Notes: a model not told the origin generated them from the letters alone. DNA of 64,000 bases from Pseudolabrys taiwanensis (GCF_003367395.1 NZ_CP031417.1:868001-932000); one strand, 5' to 3'; shown: positions 1 to 8,652, counted from the first letter of the stretch. Program-made: numbers and translations.

Positions 1-362
1 CGCGTTCGTCGCGCGCGTCGTTAACCAAGCATCATCGCCCTTGCACGCGCCGTTTCCGACGTCTCTTCTGTAAAGAGCGCGCGCTATACTTGATGCAAAA
101 AATCCATATTTCATCGCGATTTTTTGAATCGATGATGCAGCGTTGCCTGAAACGGAAGAGACGAGCGCTGCAAGATGTCGGATCGCGATCTTCGCGCTGC
201 ATTGCTTCGTCAAGATGCGGCGAACGCGCGCGCTATACACACTTCCTTAAGTCGAACGCTGTTTTTTTCGTTGTGTTGTAGTAAACGCAATAGCAGTGCG
301 CGTCGATTCCCGACCGCACTGATGCGACACCGCCATGACTTTCATGGCTAGGAGGGCAGCAA
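1..362. other. Noncoding leader region with short repeats
   Basis: No convincing gene was seen in this stretch. A 13-bp direct repeat, GCGCGCGCTATAC, occurs at 77-89 and again at 226-238. A small inverted repeat CAAAAAATC/GATTTTTTG lies at 96-104 and 118-126. A T-rich tract sits near 252-259. The region leads to the small Lys/Arg-rich gene at 363, so it probably carries that gene's promoter and 5' leader, but no clear -35/-10 pair could be picked out. Confidence 0.5.
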
Positions 363-431
363 ATGGCTAAACGTCGTAAGAAGGCTGTGAAGACCGCGAA
401 GAAGGCGAAGCGCAAGAAGAAGCGCATCTAG
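363..431 (+). CDS. 22-residue Lys/Arg-rich microprotein (unrecognised)
   Basis: This very short reading frame encodes 22 residues, of which 14 are lysine or arginine, with a few alanines, one valine, one threonine and a terminal isoleucine. It has a good ribosome binding site (AGGAGGG, about 6 bases before ATG), and a perfect 16-bp stem terminator follows about 125 bases after the stop. These two signals make it more likely to be a real gene than a chance frame. The composition resembles histone H1-like tails and would be expected to bind nucleic acid or ribosomal RNA, but that is inference. There is no signal peptide or membrane segment. An alternative is that the transcript is a small regulatory RNA that also carries this frame. 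Confidence 0.6.
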   Translation: MAKRRKKAVKTAKKAKRKKKRI

Positions 432-556
432 CCTGATCGTACTTCCCGATCTTCGCACGTAAGTGCTGGAGATTGCGTCATACGGGCCGGTGCGCGTCAG
501 AGGGCAGGTGAGCGATTGGCCATCGCTTTCGGGCGCCCCGGTTCCGGATGACATCA

Positions 557-605
557 GAGGGCGTCGGCGAGATTTGAAGTCTCGCCGACGCCCTCGGTCT
601 TTTCA
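557..605 (+). terminator. Strong intrinsic terminator
   Basis: A perfect 16-bp stem (557-572 with 580-595) closes a 7-base loop and is followed by GGTCTTTTC. The T-run lies on the plus-strand side only, so it should end the transcript that carries the 22-residue microprotein. Confidence 0.8.
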
Positions 606-625
606 GGGATGACGCGAACGCGTCT

Positions 626-901
626 TCAGGTCCCGGCCTTCAGGCGCTTGTTGCAGGCGCTCCAGTACTGAGGCCACTTCATTCCCTTCTCCACCTTGCC
701 GTCCGCTTTCGCCTGCTTCCATTCGGCGGCGCACTTCTTCTGCCGCTCGCGGGCGGCCAACTGACCGGGCGTCGGCTCGCGTTTCGGTTTCTTCGCTTCC
801 GTCGTGGTCGTCGCCGGCGCGGTCGAGGTTTGGGCAAGGCTCGGCAACGGCGCGGCGAGCAAGGCGACGGCGGTCACGGCCGTCAGGATACGTCGGTACA
901 T
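626..901 (-). CDS. Small secreted basic protein, PsiF-like C-terminus
   Basis: The frame encodes about 91 residues. It opens with a Sec signal peptide (MYRRILTAV, a hydrophobic core, then LPSLAQ), followed by a Thr/Pro/Lys-rich linker and a compact C-terminal segment with two cysteines around conserved-looking W, Y and W residues (KCAAEWK and KWPQYWSACN). The start at MYRR is chosen because GGGGAG stands just upstream; a start four codons earlier lacks a Shine-Dalgarno. The product is probably periplasmic. Similar small secreted proteins are common in Bradyrhizobium relatives and are sometimes described as PsiF-like, but I cannot confirm the family. It converges on the microprotein terminator at its 3' side. 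Confidence 0.7.
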   Translation of the reverse strand: MYRRILTAVTAVALLAAPLPSLAQTSTAPATTTTEAKKPKREPTPGQLAARERQKKCAAEWKQAKADGKVEKGMKWPQYWSACNKRLKAGT

Positions 902-1121
902 CAACTCCCCCATTTGCTTTGCAGGACGCCACGGGCGGCATGCCCGTCTGCAACCCGGCGGTGAGATATAACAATCAAAAGTTGAAACCGTCCAGCGTAC
1001 GGGTAGTTTGATGCCGCTACGACGGCCTTCGGACGCGATTAGCGCCCCATTGCGCGGTTCATACGGCGGACCTAGGTCTCGTTACAGTCCGGACGGCGGA
1101 CCTATAACGGGGTTGGAAACG

Positions 1122-1910
1122 ATGGCGCGCAAGGCAAAGCCGGGGAAGGCGAAGACGTCGGCCAAGAAAGCATCGGCCGCGAAGACCGTGGCCGGGAAGG
1201 CTGCGGCGAAGCCCAAGCCGATCGAGCTCTACTACTGGCCGACACCGAATGGCTTCAAGGTCTCGATCATGCTGGAAGAGTGCAAGCTGCCCTACACCAT
1301 GATCCCGGTGAACATCTCGGCGGGCGAGCAGTTCAAGCCCGACTTTCTCGCGATCTCGCCCAACAACCGCATGCCGGCCATCGTCGATCCGCAAGGGCCG
1401 GGCGGGCGGCCGATCTCGATCTTCGAGTCGGGCGCCATTCTCCAGTATCTCGGCCGCAAGGTCGGCAAGTTCTATCCCAAGGACGAACGCGGCCGCCTCG
1501 AAGTCGATCAGTGGCTGTTCTGGCAGATGGGCGGCCTCGGGCCGATGGCCGGGCAACTCAACCACTTCAAGCATTACGCCAAGGAGACGCTGCCTTACGC
1601 GATCAAGCGCTACGAGGACGAAGTGCACCGCCTTTACGGCGTGATGAACACGCGGCTGGCGGATCGCGACTTCCTCGCCGGCAAATATTCGATCGCCGAC
1701 ATGGCATGCGTCGGCTGGGTCAATCTGTGGGGACGCCAGAGCATCGACATCGACGAGTTCCCGCATCTGAAGCGTTGGCTCGCCACGGTGAAGGAGCGGC
1801 CCGCGGTCCAGCGCGGCATGGCGCTCGGCAAGGACATGCGCAACAACGTCGATATGAAGGATCCGAAAGTGCAATCGGTGTTGTTCGGTCAACGTGCGCG
1901 GGTGGCGTAA
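1122..1910 (+). CDS. Nu-class-like glutathione S-transferase with Lys/Ala-rich N-terminal tail
   Basis: The 262-residue product has a thioredoxin-like N-terminal GST domain starting near residue 35 (ELYYWPTPNGFKVSIMLEE), with ISPNNRMPAIVD carrying the cis-proline and FESGAIL the glutathione gamma-glutamyl site. An all-helical C-terminal domain follows. The pattern fits the YfcG/YghU (nu-class) group, which act as glutathione-dependent disulfide-bond oxidoreductases or peroxidases in the cytoplasm. Residues 1-33 form an extra tail rich in Lys, Ala and Pro with ten lysines, unlike normal GSTs. The start is placed at MARKAKPG because the frame upstream is not protein-like. The gene stands alone; no partner gene suggests a specific substrate. 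Confidence 0.85.
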   Translation: MARKAKPGKAKTSAKKASAAKTVAGKAAAKPKPIELYYWPTPNGFKVSIMLEECKLPYTMIPVNISAGEQFKPDFLAISPNNRMPAIVDPQGPGGRPISIFESGAILQYLGRKVGKFYPKDERGRLEVDQWLFWQMGGLGPMAGQLNHFKHYAKETLPYAIKRYEDEVHRLYGVMNTRLADRDFLAGKYSIADMACVGWVNLWGRQSIDIDEFPHLKRWLATVKERPAVQRGMALGKDMRNNVDMKDPKVQSVLFGQRARVA

Positions 1911-2249
1911 ATCAACCGACACGATGAGATCGCCATGCCCGTGCTGAGCCGGGCATCGACCGATGCGGTGCCACGTCGCACGGGGTCGACCGCGCGAACT
2001 GGTTAGCCGGGGCTGAACCGGCTCGGTTACCGGATGGTGACCGCCGCACGAAAAGCGCGATTTTACTGCGTTTTTGCAGCGGTTTTGGATTTTTGTTCCA
2101 TCCGTCTTCACTTTCGATTCATCCAACCATTTAAACTGTCATTCAAATTTTCTCCCGAAGATCGCCCCTGTTCGGACGTGAGCCGGACAACAGGGACGAA
2201 GAGGCGAACGTCTTGGGGGACGTCGCTTCACAAAAAACGGGAGGCCGAA
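1911..2249. other. Intergenic region before the Sel1 gene
   Basis: The stretch of about 340 bases holds no convincing gene. It becomes AT-richer between about 2055 and 2155 (T-runs and CATTTAAACTGTCATTCAAATTT), which is where a promoter for the Sel1 gene would be expected. The last bases supply the ribosome binding site GGGAGG. No terminator was recognised after the GST gene. Confidence 0.5.
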
Positions 2250-2549
2250 ATGGCTGACATCGAAATCGTGGCGTCAAATCCGGAGCCGGCTGGGGTGGAA
2301 GACTGCTTTGGTCTTGGCATGATCTACTCCGCCGGCGCCGGTGTACCGATCGATCTGATCGCGGCACACAAGTGGTTCAACATCGCCGCTTCGCGCGGTC
2401 ATCAGGATGCCGCGCGCTTGCGTCGCGAGATCGCCGAGCTGATGAGCGACAGTGAGATCGGTTACGCGCAACGCGCCGCGCGCGATTGGCTCAAGACGCA
2501 TCCGCAGATGCCGGCGGTGCAGTCGATGCCGATGCTCGTCGCCGCCTAA
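2250..2549 (+). CDS. Small Sel1-repeat protein
   Basis: The 99-residue product contains a single clear Sel1/TPR-like unit in its middle (GLGMIYSAGAGVPIDLIAAH followed by KWFNIAASRGHQDAARLRRE). The start at MADIEIVAS is supported by GGGAGG about 6 bases upstream; the frame extends further upstream but without protein-like sequence. No signal peptide is visible, so it is likely cytoplasmic. Sel1 repeats mediate protein-protein contacts, and a one-unit protein is probably an adaptor; the partner is unknown. Its TAA stop overlaps the TAG stop of the convergent TPR-glycosyltransferase gene. Confidence 0.75.
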   Translation: MADIEIVASNPEPAGVEDCFGLGMIYSAGAGVPIDLIAAHKWFNIAASRGHQDAARLRREIAELMSDSEIGYAQRAARDWLKTHPQMPAVQSMPMLVAA

Positions 2550-4222
2550 TCTGCGGCGAAGCGGGTGAGGGCGCCGCCGACTGCGGCGACGACTTGCGCC
2601 CAATCGGCCAAGGCCGGTTGGCGAAACAACCGGGCCTGCGGATACCAGGGGCTGGTTTCCTGGGTCAGGCCCCAGCGCCAGTCGGGCACGAACGGCAGCA
2701 TGATCCAGACCGGGCGTCCGAGCGCGCCCGCAAGATGCACGACCGACGTGTCGACCGCGAGCGTCAGATCGGCGAGGGCCGCGATGGCGGCCGTGTCGGC
2801 CATGTCGGTGAGCGCGTCGCCCACATGGGTGACGTTGCCGTAGCGCGCCAGGATTTCGGCGTCGCCGTCGCGCAGTTCGCGCTGGATGCTGACAAACGAT
2901 ACGCCGTCGCGCGCAAAGAGCGGCGCAAGCTGTTCGAGCGCCAGCGAGCGGTTGCGGTCATTCACGTGTCGCGTATGGCCGGCCCAGGCGATGGCCACGC
3001 GCTTGCCCGGCAAGGCTTCGAGGCGCGGCTTCCAGCGCTCGATCCGTTCCGCATTGGCATGCAGATAAGGGATCGGCGCGGGCACGCTTTCCAGATCGGT
3101 TTTCATCGCCAGCGGCAGGCTCAGCAGCGGGCAGTGCACGTCGAATGCGGGCAAAGTCTCGCCGCGTGCGACGCAGGCCTGGATGCCCTCGAGACCGCTC
3201 AATAGCGCCTTCAGCTCCGGCTGCACCTCCAGCACCACCTTGGCGCCGGCTTTGGCCAGCAACGGCGCGTAGCGGACGAACTGGATGGTGTCGCCCAGCC
3301 CTTGCTCGGCGTGCAGCAGGATCGTCTTGCCGCCGAGCGGATATTCGCCGAGCCAGAGCGGACGGCCGAGCTTGCGCGCCGCGCCTTCCATGCCTGAACG
3401 CTTCCAGCGCCATTCGTATTCGGCAAAGCCTTTGCGCAGTTCGCCAAGCGTCAGCAGCGCATGTGACCGGTTGAAGTGGGCGTCGGCGTAGTCTTTGTCG
3501 ACGACGACGGCCTTGTCGAACGCAGCGAGCGCCTCCGCGTGGCGGTTGAGCGCCTGCAGGGCGCGGCCGCGATTGTTGAGCGCTTTGACGTGCTGCGGCG
3601 CACGGGCGAGGGCCTGGTCGAAAGCGACGATCGCGTCGGCCGGTCGGCCAAGGTCGAGCAGCGCGTTGCCGCGGTTGTAGAGCGCGTTGGGATGTTGCGG
3701 CATCAGCTTGAGCGCAGCATCGAAATCGGCGAGCGCCTCGGCGGGGTTGCCCAGCGCGGCTTTCGCCGTGCCGCGGTTGAACAGCGCCTCGCCTTGGCGC
3801 GGATTGGCCCTGAGCACAGCGTCGAAGCTGGCGATCGCATCGGCGGGGCGCGCGAGCGAGAGCAGGATATTGCCGCGCTGCTGCAGAACGCTGGGGTCGC
3901 CGGGGCGAAGCTGCAACGCGCGGTCGGTGGCCTCGAGCGCTTCGTCATGGCGCTTGAGCGACTGCAGAACGTTGGCGAGATTGCTCCAAGCGTCGGGCGA
4001 TTGGGCATTGATCCGCACGGCGGAGGCCATCAGCCGATAGGCCTCGCCCATCTGGCCGCTCTGCGCCTTCACAAGGCCCAGCAGATGCAACGCGTCGAAA
4101 TTGCCCGGCGCCGCCTTCAGCACGCGCGCATAAAGCTTCTCGGCGTCGCGCAGCTTGCCCTGCTGATGCAGGGCGAGCGCTTGTTGCAGCGTCTGTCCAA
4201 GGTCGAAAGGTTGCGGCGGCAC
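2546..4222 (-). CDS. TPR protein fused to a heptosyltransferase-like glycosyltransferase domain
   Basis: The 558-residue product has about seven tetratricopeptide repeats in residues 1-270 and then a glycosyltransferase-like domain. The second part has the motif EQGLGDTIQFVRY (306-318) and the late motif DTSVVHLAGALGRPVW (491-506), which resemble the GT9 heptosyltransferase fold. Proteins of this two-part type are frequent in alpha- and betaproteobacteria and are thought to glycosylate proteins or surface polymers, but the acceptor is unknown. No signal peptide is seen, so it should be cytosolic. The start is a GTG. It lies on the same strand as a DUF3551 gene and a TPR-methyltransferase, suggesting a loosely linked group. 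Confidence 0.85.
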   Translation of the reverse strand: MPPQPFDLGQTLQQALALHQQGKLRDAEKLYARVLKAAPGNFDALHLLGLVKAQSGQMGEAYRLMASAVRINAQSPDAWSNLANVLQSLKRHDEALEATDRALQLRPGDPSVLQQRGNILLSLARPADAIASFDAVLRANPRQGEALFNRGTAKAALGNPAEALADFDAALKLMPQHPNALYNRGNALLDLGRPADAIVAFDQALARAPQHVKALNNRGRALQALNRHAEALAAFDKAVVVDKDYADAHFNRSHALLTLGELRKGFAEYEWRWKRSGMEGAARKLGRPLWLGEYPLGGKTILLHAEQGLGDTIQFVRYAPLLAKAGAKVVLEVQPELKALLSGLEGIQACVARGETLPAFDVHCPLLSLPLAMKTDLESVPAPIPYLHANAERIERWKPRLEALPGKRVAIAWAGHTRHVNDRNRSLALEQLAPLFARDGVSFVSIQRELRDGDAEILARYGNVTHVGDALTDMADTAAIAALADLTLAVDTSVVHLAGALGRPVWIMLPFVPDWRWGLTQETSPWYPQARLFRQPALADWAQVVAAVGGALTRFAAD

Positions 4223-4282
4223 GGCGCGCCAATCGCATGACCGGCACAGCCAGTCAATCGGCCCGCAGCCGAGCGAGGCGGG

Positions 4283-4540
4283 TTATCGTGAATTGCGCTT
4301 GCGCGGTTTCGGCTGGGTGCGTTCCGGCCCGGTGTAGAACGAATTGCGCTCGCAGAACCCGCCGATGCCGCTCACCGTGGCCTCGCATTGTTGCAGCGTC
4401 GAGAAGCCGCAATTGCGGCCGCCGCCGCCATCGCCGCTGTATTGGGCGCACCAGGGATATTCGACGGCGCGGCTGCTGTTCGGCGCCAGGACGAAAGCGC
4501 AAAGCGCGAGAAGCGCGGGCAGGACCAATCGGCGGAACAT
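4283..4540 (-). CDS. DUF3551 small secreted protein
   Basis: The 85-residue protein starts with a signal peptide (MFRRLVLPALLALCAFVLAP) and then shows the typical DUF3551 layout: EYPWCAQYSGD, a glycine-rich stretch, GRNCGFSTLQQCEATVSGIG and GFCERNSFY. Four cysteines of the mature part (31, 44, 52, 63) are suited to two disulfides. An AAGGAG site lies 6 bases before the ATG. DUF3551 proteins are small exported proteins found widely in Bradyrhizobium relatives; no function is established. It sits between two TPR enzymes on the same strand. Confidence 0.88.
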   Translation of the reverse strand: MFRRLVLPALLALCAFVLAPNSSRAVEYPWCAQYSGDGGGGRNCGFSTLQQCEATVSGIGGFCERNSFYTGPERTQPKPRKRNSR

Positions 4541-4620
4541 CGGTATCTCCTTGCAGCCCCTGGACGACTAACACCGCGCGAGGCCGGATCGTTCGCGGTT
4601 GGCGCGGCCTATTTCGCCGG

Positions 4621-6354
4621 TCAGCGCTTCTGCACCCAGAATTGGTACATGCCGGCAAAAAGGTCCGGCTCGGCCTCTTCCAACGCGTGCCAGCGGTCGA
4701 GATCGGTCGGTGAGGCGCCTTGCTCGGCAAAGAGCGTGCGCAGCCGTTGCTGCGTGCCGAGGTCGAATTCGAAGCCGAGGAAGCGCAGGTCGTTCTCGGC
4801 CAGGAAGCGCTTGATCTGCGGAATGGTGACGCGGGCTTCCTGCGTATGGAAGAGGAGGTCGCGGCATTCGCTGGCGGTGAAGAAGTCCGAGAAGCGCGCG
4901 ACGCTGCGCAATGGCGTCGCCATCAGATCCTGACGGCAGCGGCGGATGTCCTCCGGCGTCGCGCGATAGCCGCCGTCGGCGATGAAGGCGCGCGCCGCGA
5001 CGACGTCGCGGCGGGCCGCCTCGCTGTAGAGCCCGACATGCATGAGACCGTTCGGTCGCAGCAACGGCAGCAGAAGACGCCAGCCTTCGAACAGATCGGC
5101 CATATGGTGCAGGACGCCGCTCACTTCGATCACATCGAAGCGCCGCGACAGCGCGCCGAGTTTGAGAATATCGGCCTGGGCGTATTCGATCCGGCTGGCG
5201 ATACGGGGCGGGGTGCCACGTTTGGCGTAGGCCAAGCTGCTCAGACTGAGATCGACGGCGAGCAGCCGCGCGCCGAGATAGGTCTGCGCGACGCTGATCG
5301 CGTGCCAGCCGGTGCCGCAGCCGGCGACCAGGATGTCGAGATCTTCGGACTTGCCCGTCGTGGCGAAAGCGACGCCCGGAAACTGCGCGCGCAGATAGTC
5401 GTCGAGGCCGACAGGCGTCGTCCGACCCGGCGGGAAAACCCAGCGCGGATAGGGGTTTTCCTCATACTGGGCACGGACGCGGACAGACGTTTCGTCGTCG
5501 ATCGCGGTCAGTCTTGGCATCGTCTCGCGCAGCGCGCGTTCGGCCGCCGGCTCGCGCAGTTGCTGGGTCACGACGGCTTCAACGGGCACCGGCCAAGTCC
5601 GCGCGAGCAGGGCGTCTGCCTGGTCGAGCCCGGCCAGCGGCGCGTACATCGCGAGCGCGGCCAGCTGTAACGGCGTGATTTGCGGAGGTGCGAGCGCCTT
5701 CAGGCCGGCGACGTGCGCGTCTTCGTCCGGCGCGGTGACGAAGATGTAGTCATTGATGAAGCATTGGCGTGCCAATGCACAGGCCAGAGCGAGCGTATCG
5801 CTGTCGGCCGTGCCGGCGGCTGTCGCCTGCGCGAGCAAATCGGCGCGCACCATTGTCAGCAGCCGCTCGAAGGCGATGTCGCGCACCGGCGTGGCCGCGA
5901 GCAGGCACTGGAGCAGGGGATCGGCGGCGAGCGCCTCGAACGCGTCCTTGCCGAACAGCGCGTCGATGCCGAGCCGCTGCGGCCAAGCGGTCGTCGCTTG
6001 GCGCAGGGCTTCGCCGAGCGCGGGCCGGAGCGCGACGAGCGTGCCGAAGATGCCGCCGTATTGGTCGAGCAACTGCGGCATCAGTTGCAACGCCTGCGCA
6101 TAGGCGGCCGACGCCTCCCGCGTCTTGCCTTGCGCCTGCAGCACGCGGCCGAGATTGTTGGCGGCCTCCGCATGCGTCGGATCGGCCGCGAGGAGGCGCT
6201 GATAGGCCGCGGCGGCCTCGGCGAATTGCCGTTGCTGTTCGTGGCGCAGGCCGGCGGCGAGCAATTGCACACCCGGATCGCCTGCCGGCATCGATGGACG
6301 GCCGGAAGCGGCCGGTGCCTGCTTTGCTGTGGCGCGGCGCTGCTTTCGGTTCAT
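4621..6354 (-). CDS. TPR protein fused to a class I SAM-dependent methyltransferase
   Basis: The 577-residue protein begins with MNRKQRRA, an N-terminus seen on many alphaproteobacterial TPR enzymes, and carries about two TPR units in residues 33-105. A helical middle part follows, then YEENPYPRW (297-305), a hallmark of this methyltransferase group, and the SAM-binding motif I VAGCGTGWH (343-351), acidic motif AVDLSLSS (366-373) and GVLHH (413-417). It should methylate a protein or sugar substrate in the cytoplasm, but the substrate cannot be read from sequence. Its neighbour, the TPR-glycosyltransferase, suggests a shared target such as a glycosylated surface protein; that is inference. Confidence 0.85.
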   Translation of the reverse strand: MNRKQRRATAKQAPAASGRPSMPAGDPGVQLLAAGLRHEQQRQFAEAAAAYQRLLAADPTHAEAANNLGRVLQAQGKTREASAAYAQALQLMPQLLDQYGGIFGTLVALRPALGEALRQATTAWPQRLGIDALFGKDAFEALAADPLLQCLLAATPVRDIAFERLLTMVRADLLAQATAAGTADSDTLALACALARQCFINDYIFVTAPDEDAHVAGLKALAPPQITPLQLAALAMYAPLAGLDQADALLARTWPVPVEAVVTQQLREPAAERALRETMPRLTAIDDETSVRVRAQYEENPYPRWVFPPGRTTPVGLDDYLRAQFPGVAFATTGKSEDLDILVAGCGTGWHAISVAQTYLGARLLAVDLSLSSLAYAKRGTPPRIASRIEYAQADILKLGALSRRFDVIEVSGVLHHMADLFEGWRLLLPLLRPNGLMHVGLYSEAARRDVVAARAFIADGGYRATPEDIRRCRQDLMATPLRSVARFSDFFTASECRDLLFHTQEARVTIPQIKRFLAENDLRFLGFEFDLGTQQRLRTLFAEQGASPTDLDRWHALEEAEPDLFAGMYQFWVQKR

Positions 6355-6502
6355 GAGCTGGGGCGTTCCTCGTGCGGAGGCTCACATGCCGCCTTCCGGC
6401 GCGCTCCGCAAGCGAAGGCGGGGACAAGCGGTTGCGTCGACGTCAATCCTCGGCCGCGCTCCTTGCTATTGCACCAAGCGTCGGGCATATCCGCGCTTAC
6501 GA

Positions 6503-6596
6503 GGAGCTGTGGCCGAGTGGCTGAAGGCGGCGGTTTGCTAAACCGTTATACGCTTGTAAAGGCGTATCGAGGGTTCGAATCCCTCCGGCTCCGCCA
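6503..6596 (+). tRNA. tRNA-Ser (GCT)
   Basis: A complete cloverleaf can be drawn: acceptor GGAGCTG (6503-6509) pairs with CGGCTCC, the anticodon loop TTGCTAA carries anticodon GCT at 6537-6539, and a long variable arm with stem ATACGC/GCGTAT is typical of serine tRNAs. The T-arm GGGTTCGAATCCC is canonical, and CCA is encoded in the DNA. It decodes AGC/AGU. Confidence 0.97.
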
Positions 6597-7208
6597 GATT
6601 CCCCCTTTCCACCATCACCAGACGACCGACGTGCGCGGGTTTCCGCGCCGATTTGGCGCGCGGCAGTTCCAACGGAACCGCATGTGGTCCGCCTTCCGGC
6701 GCAACCCAGCTATTACGAATCGAATGGCGAGATTCGCTTGGCGGCTCGCATTTTTTCGCGCCATGCGCGTTTTATTCGGCTGTGCACCTTTTGCTCGAAC
6801 CGCGCCGGCGACGGCTTCCGGGTAAGCAATCGGTCCGTTTATGGGACGTATCGGCCGACTCCCTACTCTTAACTAAGTATCTGAGTTAAAATGATAAAAC
6901 GGTGAAATAGGGACGGCTTTCGGACGTGGTTAACGGCCCCTCCAGCCTGCGTGTTTTTTGCGCAACAGTCGGTCAGAAAGCGGCCGCAGCGGCTGTGGGA
7001 ACGGTGCTTCTTCGTTGCCTGCGAGGGCTCATCCAGTAATGTGATCCCTGCGACGGAGGGGGGCATCCCCATGTCGCGCTATTCGGTCGGCTACTCACCG
7101 TGGTGCGAGGTGACCGGTTAGCGGGGAGCAAGGGGAAGTTCCTTCGGTGCTGTCGCACTGGGCGGATACGGAACCCTCTCACGATAAACACTGTTTTGGA
7201 GGTTCAAG
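6597..7208. other. Long upstream region of the porin gene
   Basis: About 610 bases without a convincing gene. Around 6869-6910 the sequence turns AT-rich and contains an inverted repeat TTAACT/AGTTAA (6869-6874 and 6884-6889). The last 20 bases supply TTGGAGG, the porin ribosome binding site. A long, regulated 5' leader is plausible for an abundant porin, but no specific regulator site was recognised. Short frames here (for example 6653-6889) lack protein-like composition and start signals. Confidence 0.5.
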
Positions 7209-8597
7209 ATGAAGATGGTGAAAAGCCTTCTCCTCGGCTCGGCGGCGGGTCTCGTCGCGGTTGCTGGGGCGCAGGCCGCCGATCTTCCCGTTAAGGCCAA
7301 ACCGGTCCAGTACGTGAAGATTTGCAGCCTGTACGGCGTCGGGTTCTACTACATCCCCGGCACCGACATGTGCGTGAAGATTGGTGGCTGGGTCCGTTCG
7401 GAATATTCGTACGGCGGCAACGGCAACTTCGCGTGGGGCTGGGCGAACGGTAACGTCAACAACCGTACGACCAACAACAGCGTGTTCCGCGCCCGCGGTT
7501 ACATCACCGCCGACGCGCGCAACCAGACCGAATACGGCACCGTCCGCGCTTACTTGGCGGTCGGCGTTTCGGAAAACGACACGGGTGCGAACACCTCGTC
7601 GAACACGTTCAGCGCCAACCGCGCCTTCATCCAGTGGGCCGGCTTCACCTTCGGCCGCGCGCAGTCGTTCTACGACTTCTACTCGTCGCCGGCGACCTCG
7701 TACTGGGGTGCGTTCCCGTCGTCGGACAGCGGCGATCCGGGCTGGCTGGTCTGGGGCTACACCGCGCAGTTCGGCAACGGTCTGTCGGCCACGATCTCGG
7801 CCGAAGAGCGTCGCATGACGCAGATCATCGGACCGGGCGTCGGCTCGACCGCGATCGGCGGCACGGGCTTCCCGGGCGGCGGCTACGGCGGTCTCCAGTC
7901 GCCGGACATCGTTGCCAACCTGCGCATCGACCAGGCTTGGGGTTCGGCCCAGATCATGGGCGCCCTGCACCAGGTCAACGCGACCTACTACGGTGGCTCG
8001 ACCGCCGTTGCCTCGGGTCACCCGGGCGACAAGTGGGGCTTCGCGGTCGGCGCCGGCATCAAGCTGAACGCGCCGATGATCGGCAAGGGCGACTACCTGC
8101 AAGCCCAAGTCAACTACACCCAGGGCGCTCTGCGTTATGCGTTCATGACGCCGAACGGCAACTGGGGCAAGGTCGACGGTCAAGGCGTTGGCTTCGGCAT
8201 CCTGAGCGATGCCGTGTTCGGCACCACGGGCAGCGACCTGAACCTGACCACCGCCTGGAACGTCAACGCGGCCTACGAGCACTTCTGGAACGCCCGTTGG
8301 AAGACCTCGCTGTATGGCGGCTACGCGGCCGTCAACTACGGCGACACCGCCAACGCTCTGATGTGCGGCGCGCTTGCCGGCTGCAACATGAACTGGAAGT
8401 CCTGGTGGATCGGTTCGCGTACGCAGTGGAACGTCACGCGTGACTTCTACCTCGGCGTCGACGTCATGTACTCGAAGCTGCAGAGCGCAACGCTGCCGGC
8501 GGGTCTCGTCCCGACGGGTGCGGTCGGCGCGACCAGCGTCAAGGACGTGGACAACTGGGGCGTTCGCCTCCGTGCGCACAAAGACTTCTATCCCTGA
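7209..8597 (+). CDS. Outer-membrane porin, Porin_2 (Omp2/RopA) family
   Basis: The 462-residue product has a signal peptide ending at AGAQA and a mature N-terminus (ADLPVKAKPVQYVKICSLYG) typical of Rhizobiales porins, with the two conserved cysteines of that family in the first 35 mature residues. The rest is rich in Gly, Asn, Thr and aromatic residues in alternating patterns, as in a 16-strand beta-barrel, and ends in a terminal aromatic-rich strand. It forms trimeric channels for small hydrophilic solutes in the outer membrane. A strong ribosome binding site (TTGGAGG), uniformly high-bias codons (CGT, GGT, GTC) and a good terminator all point to high expression. Confidence 0.95.
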   Translation: MKMVKSLLLGSAAGLVAVAGAQAADLPVKAKPVQYVKICSLYGVGFYYIPGTDMCVKIGGWVRSEYSYGGNGNFAWGWANGNVNNRTTNNSVFRARGYITADARNQTEYGTVRAYLAVGVSENDTGANTSSNTFSANRAFIQWAGFTFGRAQSFYDFYSSPATSYWGAFPSSDSGDPGWLVWGYTAQFGNGLSATISAEERRMTQIIGPGVGSTAIGGTGFPGGGYGGLQSPDIVANLRIDQAWGSAQIMGALHQVNATYYGGSTAVASGHPGDKWGFAVGAGIKLNAPMIGKGDYLQAQVNYTQGALRYAFMTPNGNWGKVDGQGVGFGILSDAVFGTTGSDLNLTTAWNVNAAYEHFWNARWKTSLYGGYAAVNYGDTANALMCGALAGCNMNWKSWWIGSRTQWNVTRDFYLGVDVMYSKLQSATLPAGLVPTGAVGATSVKDVDNWGVRLRAHKDFYP

Positions 8598-8621
8598 TCG
8601 TCTGATCGGGATCTGAAAAGA

Positions 8622-8652
8622 CCTCCGGCGGGAAACCGCCGGGGGTTCTTTC
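8622..8652 (+). terminator. Porin terminator
   Basis: A 10-bp stem (8622-8631 with 8636-8645, one G-T pair) with GAAA tetraloop is followed by TTCTTTCC, 25 bases after the porin stop codon. The GAAA tetraloop adds stability. Confidence 0.85.

Noticed and set aside
6653..6889. Short plus-strand frame between tRNA-Ser and the porin
   Set aside because: No ribosome binding site, no recognisable domain, and ends in the AT-rich patch.
7179..8579. A 466-residue minus-strand frame opposite the porin
   Set aside because: Composition is that of an antisense shadow of a high-GC gene; no start signals.
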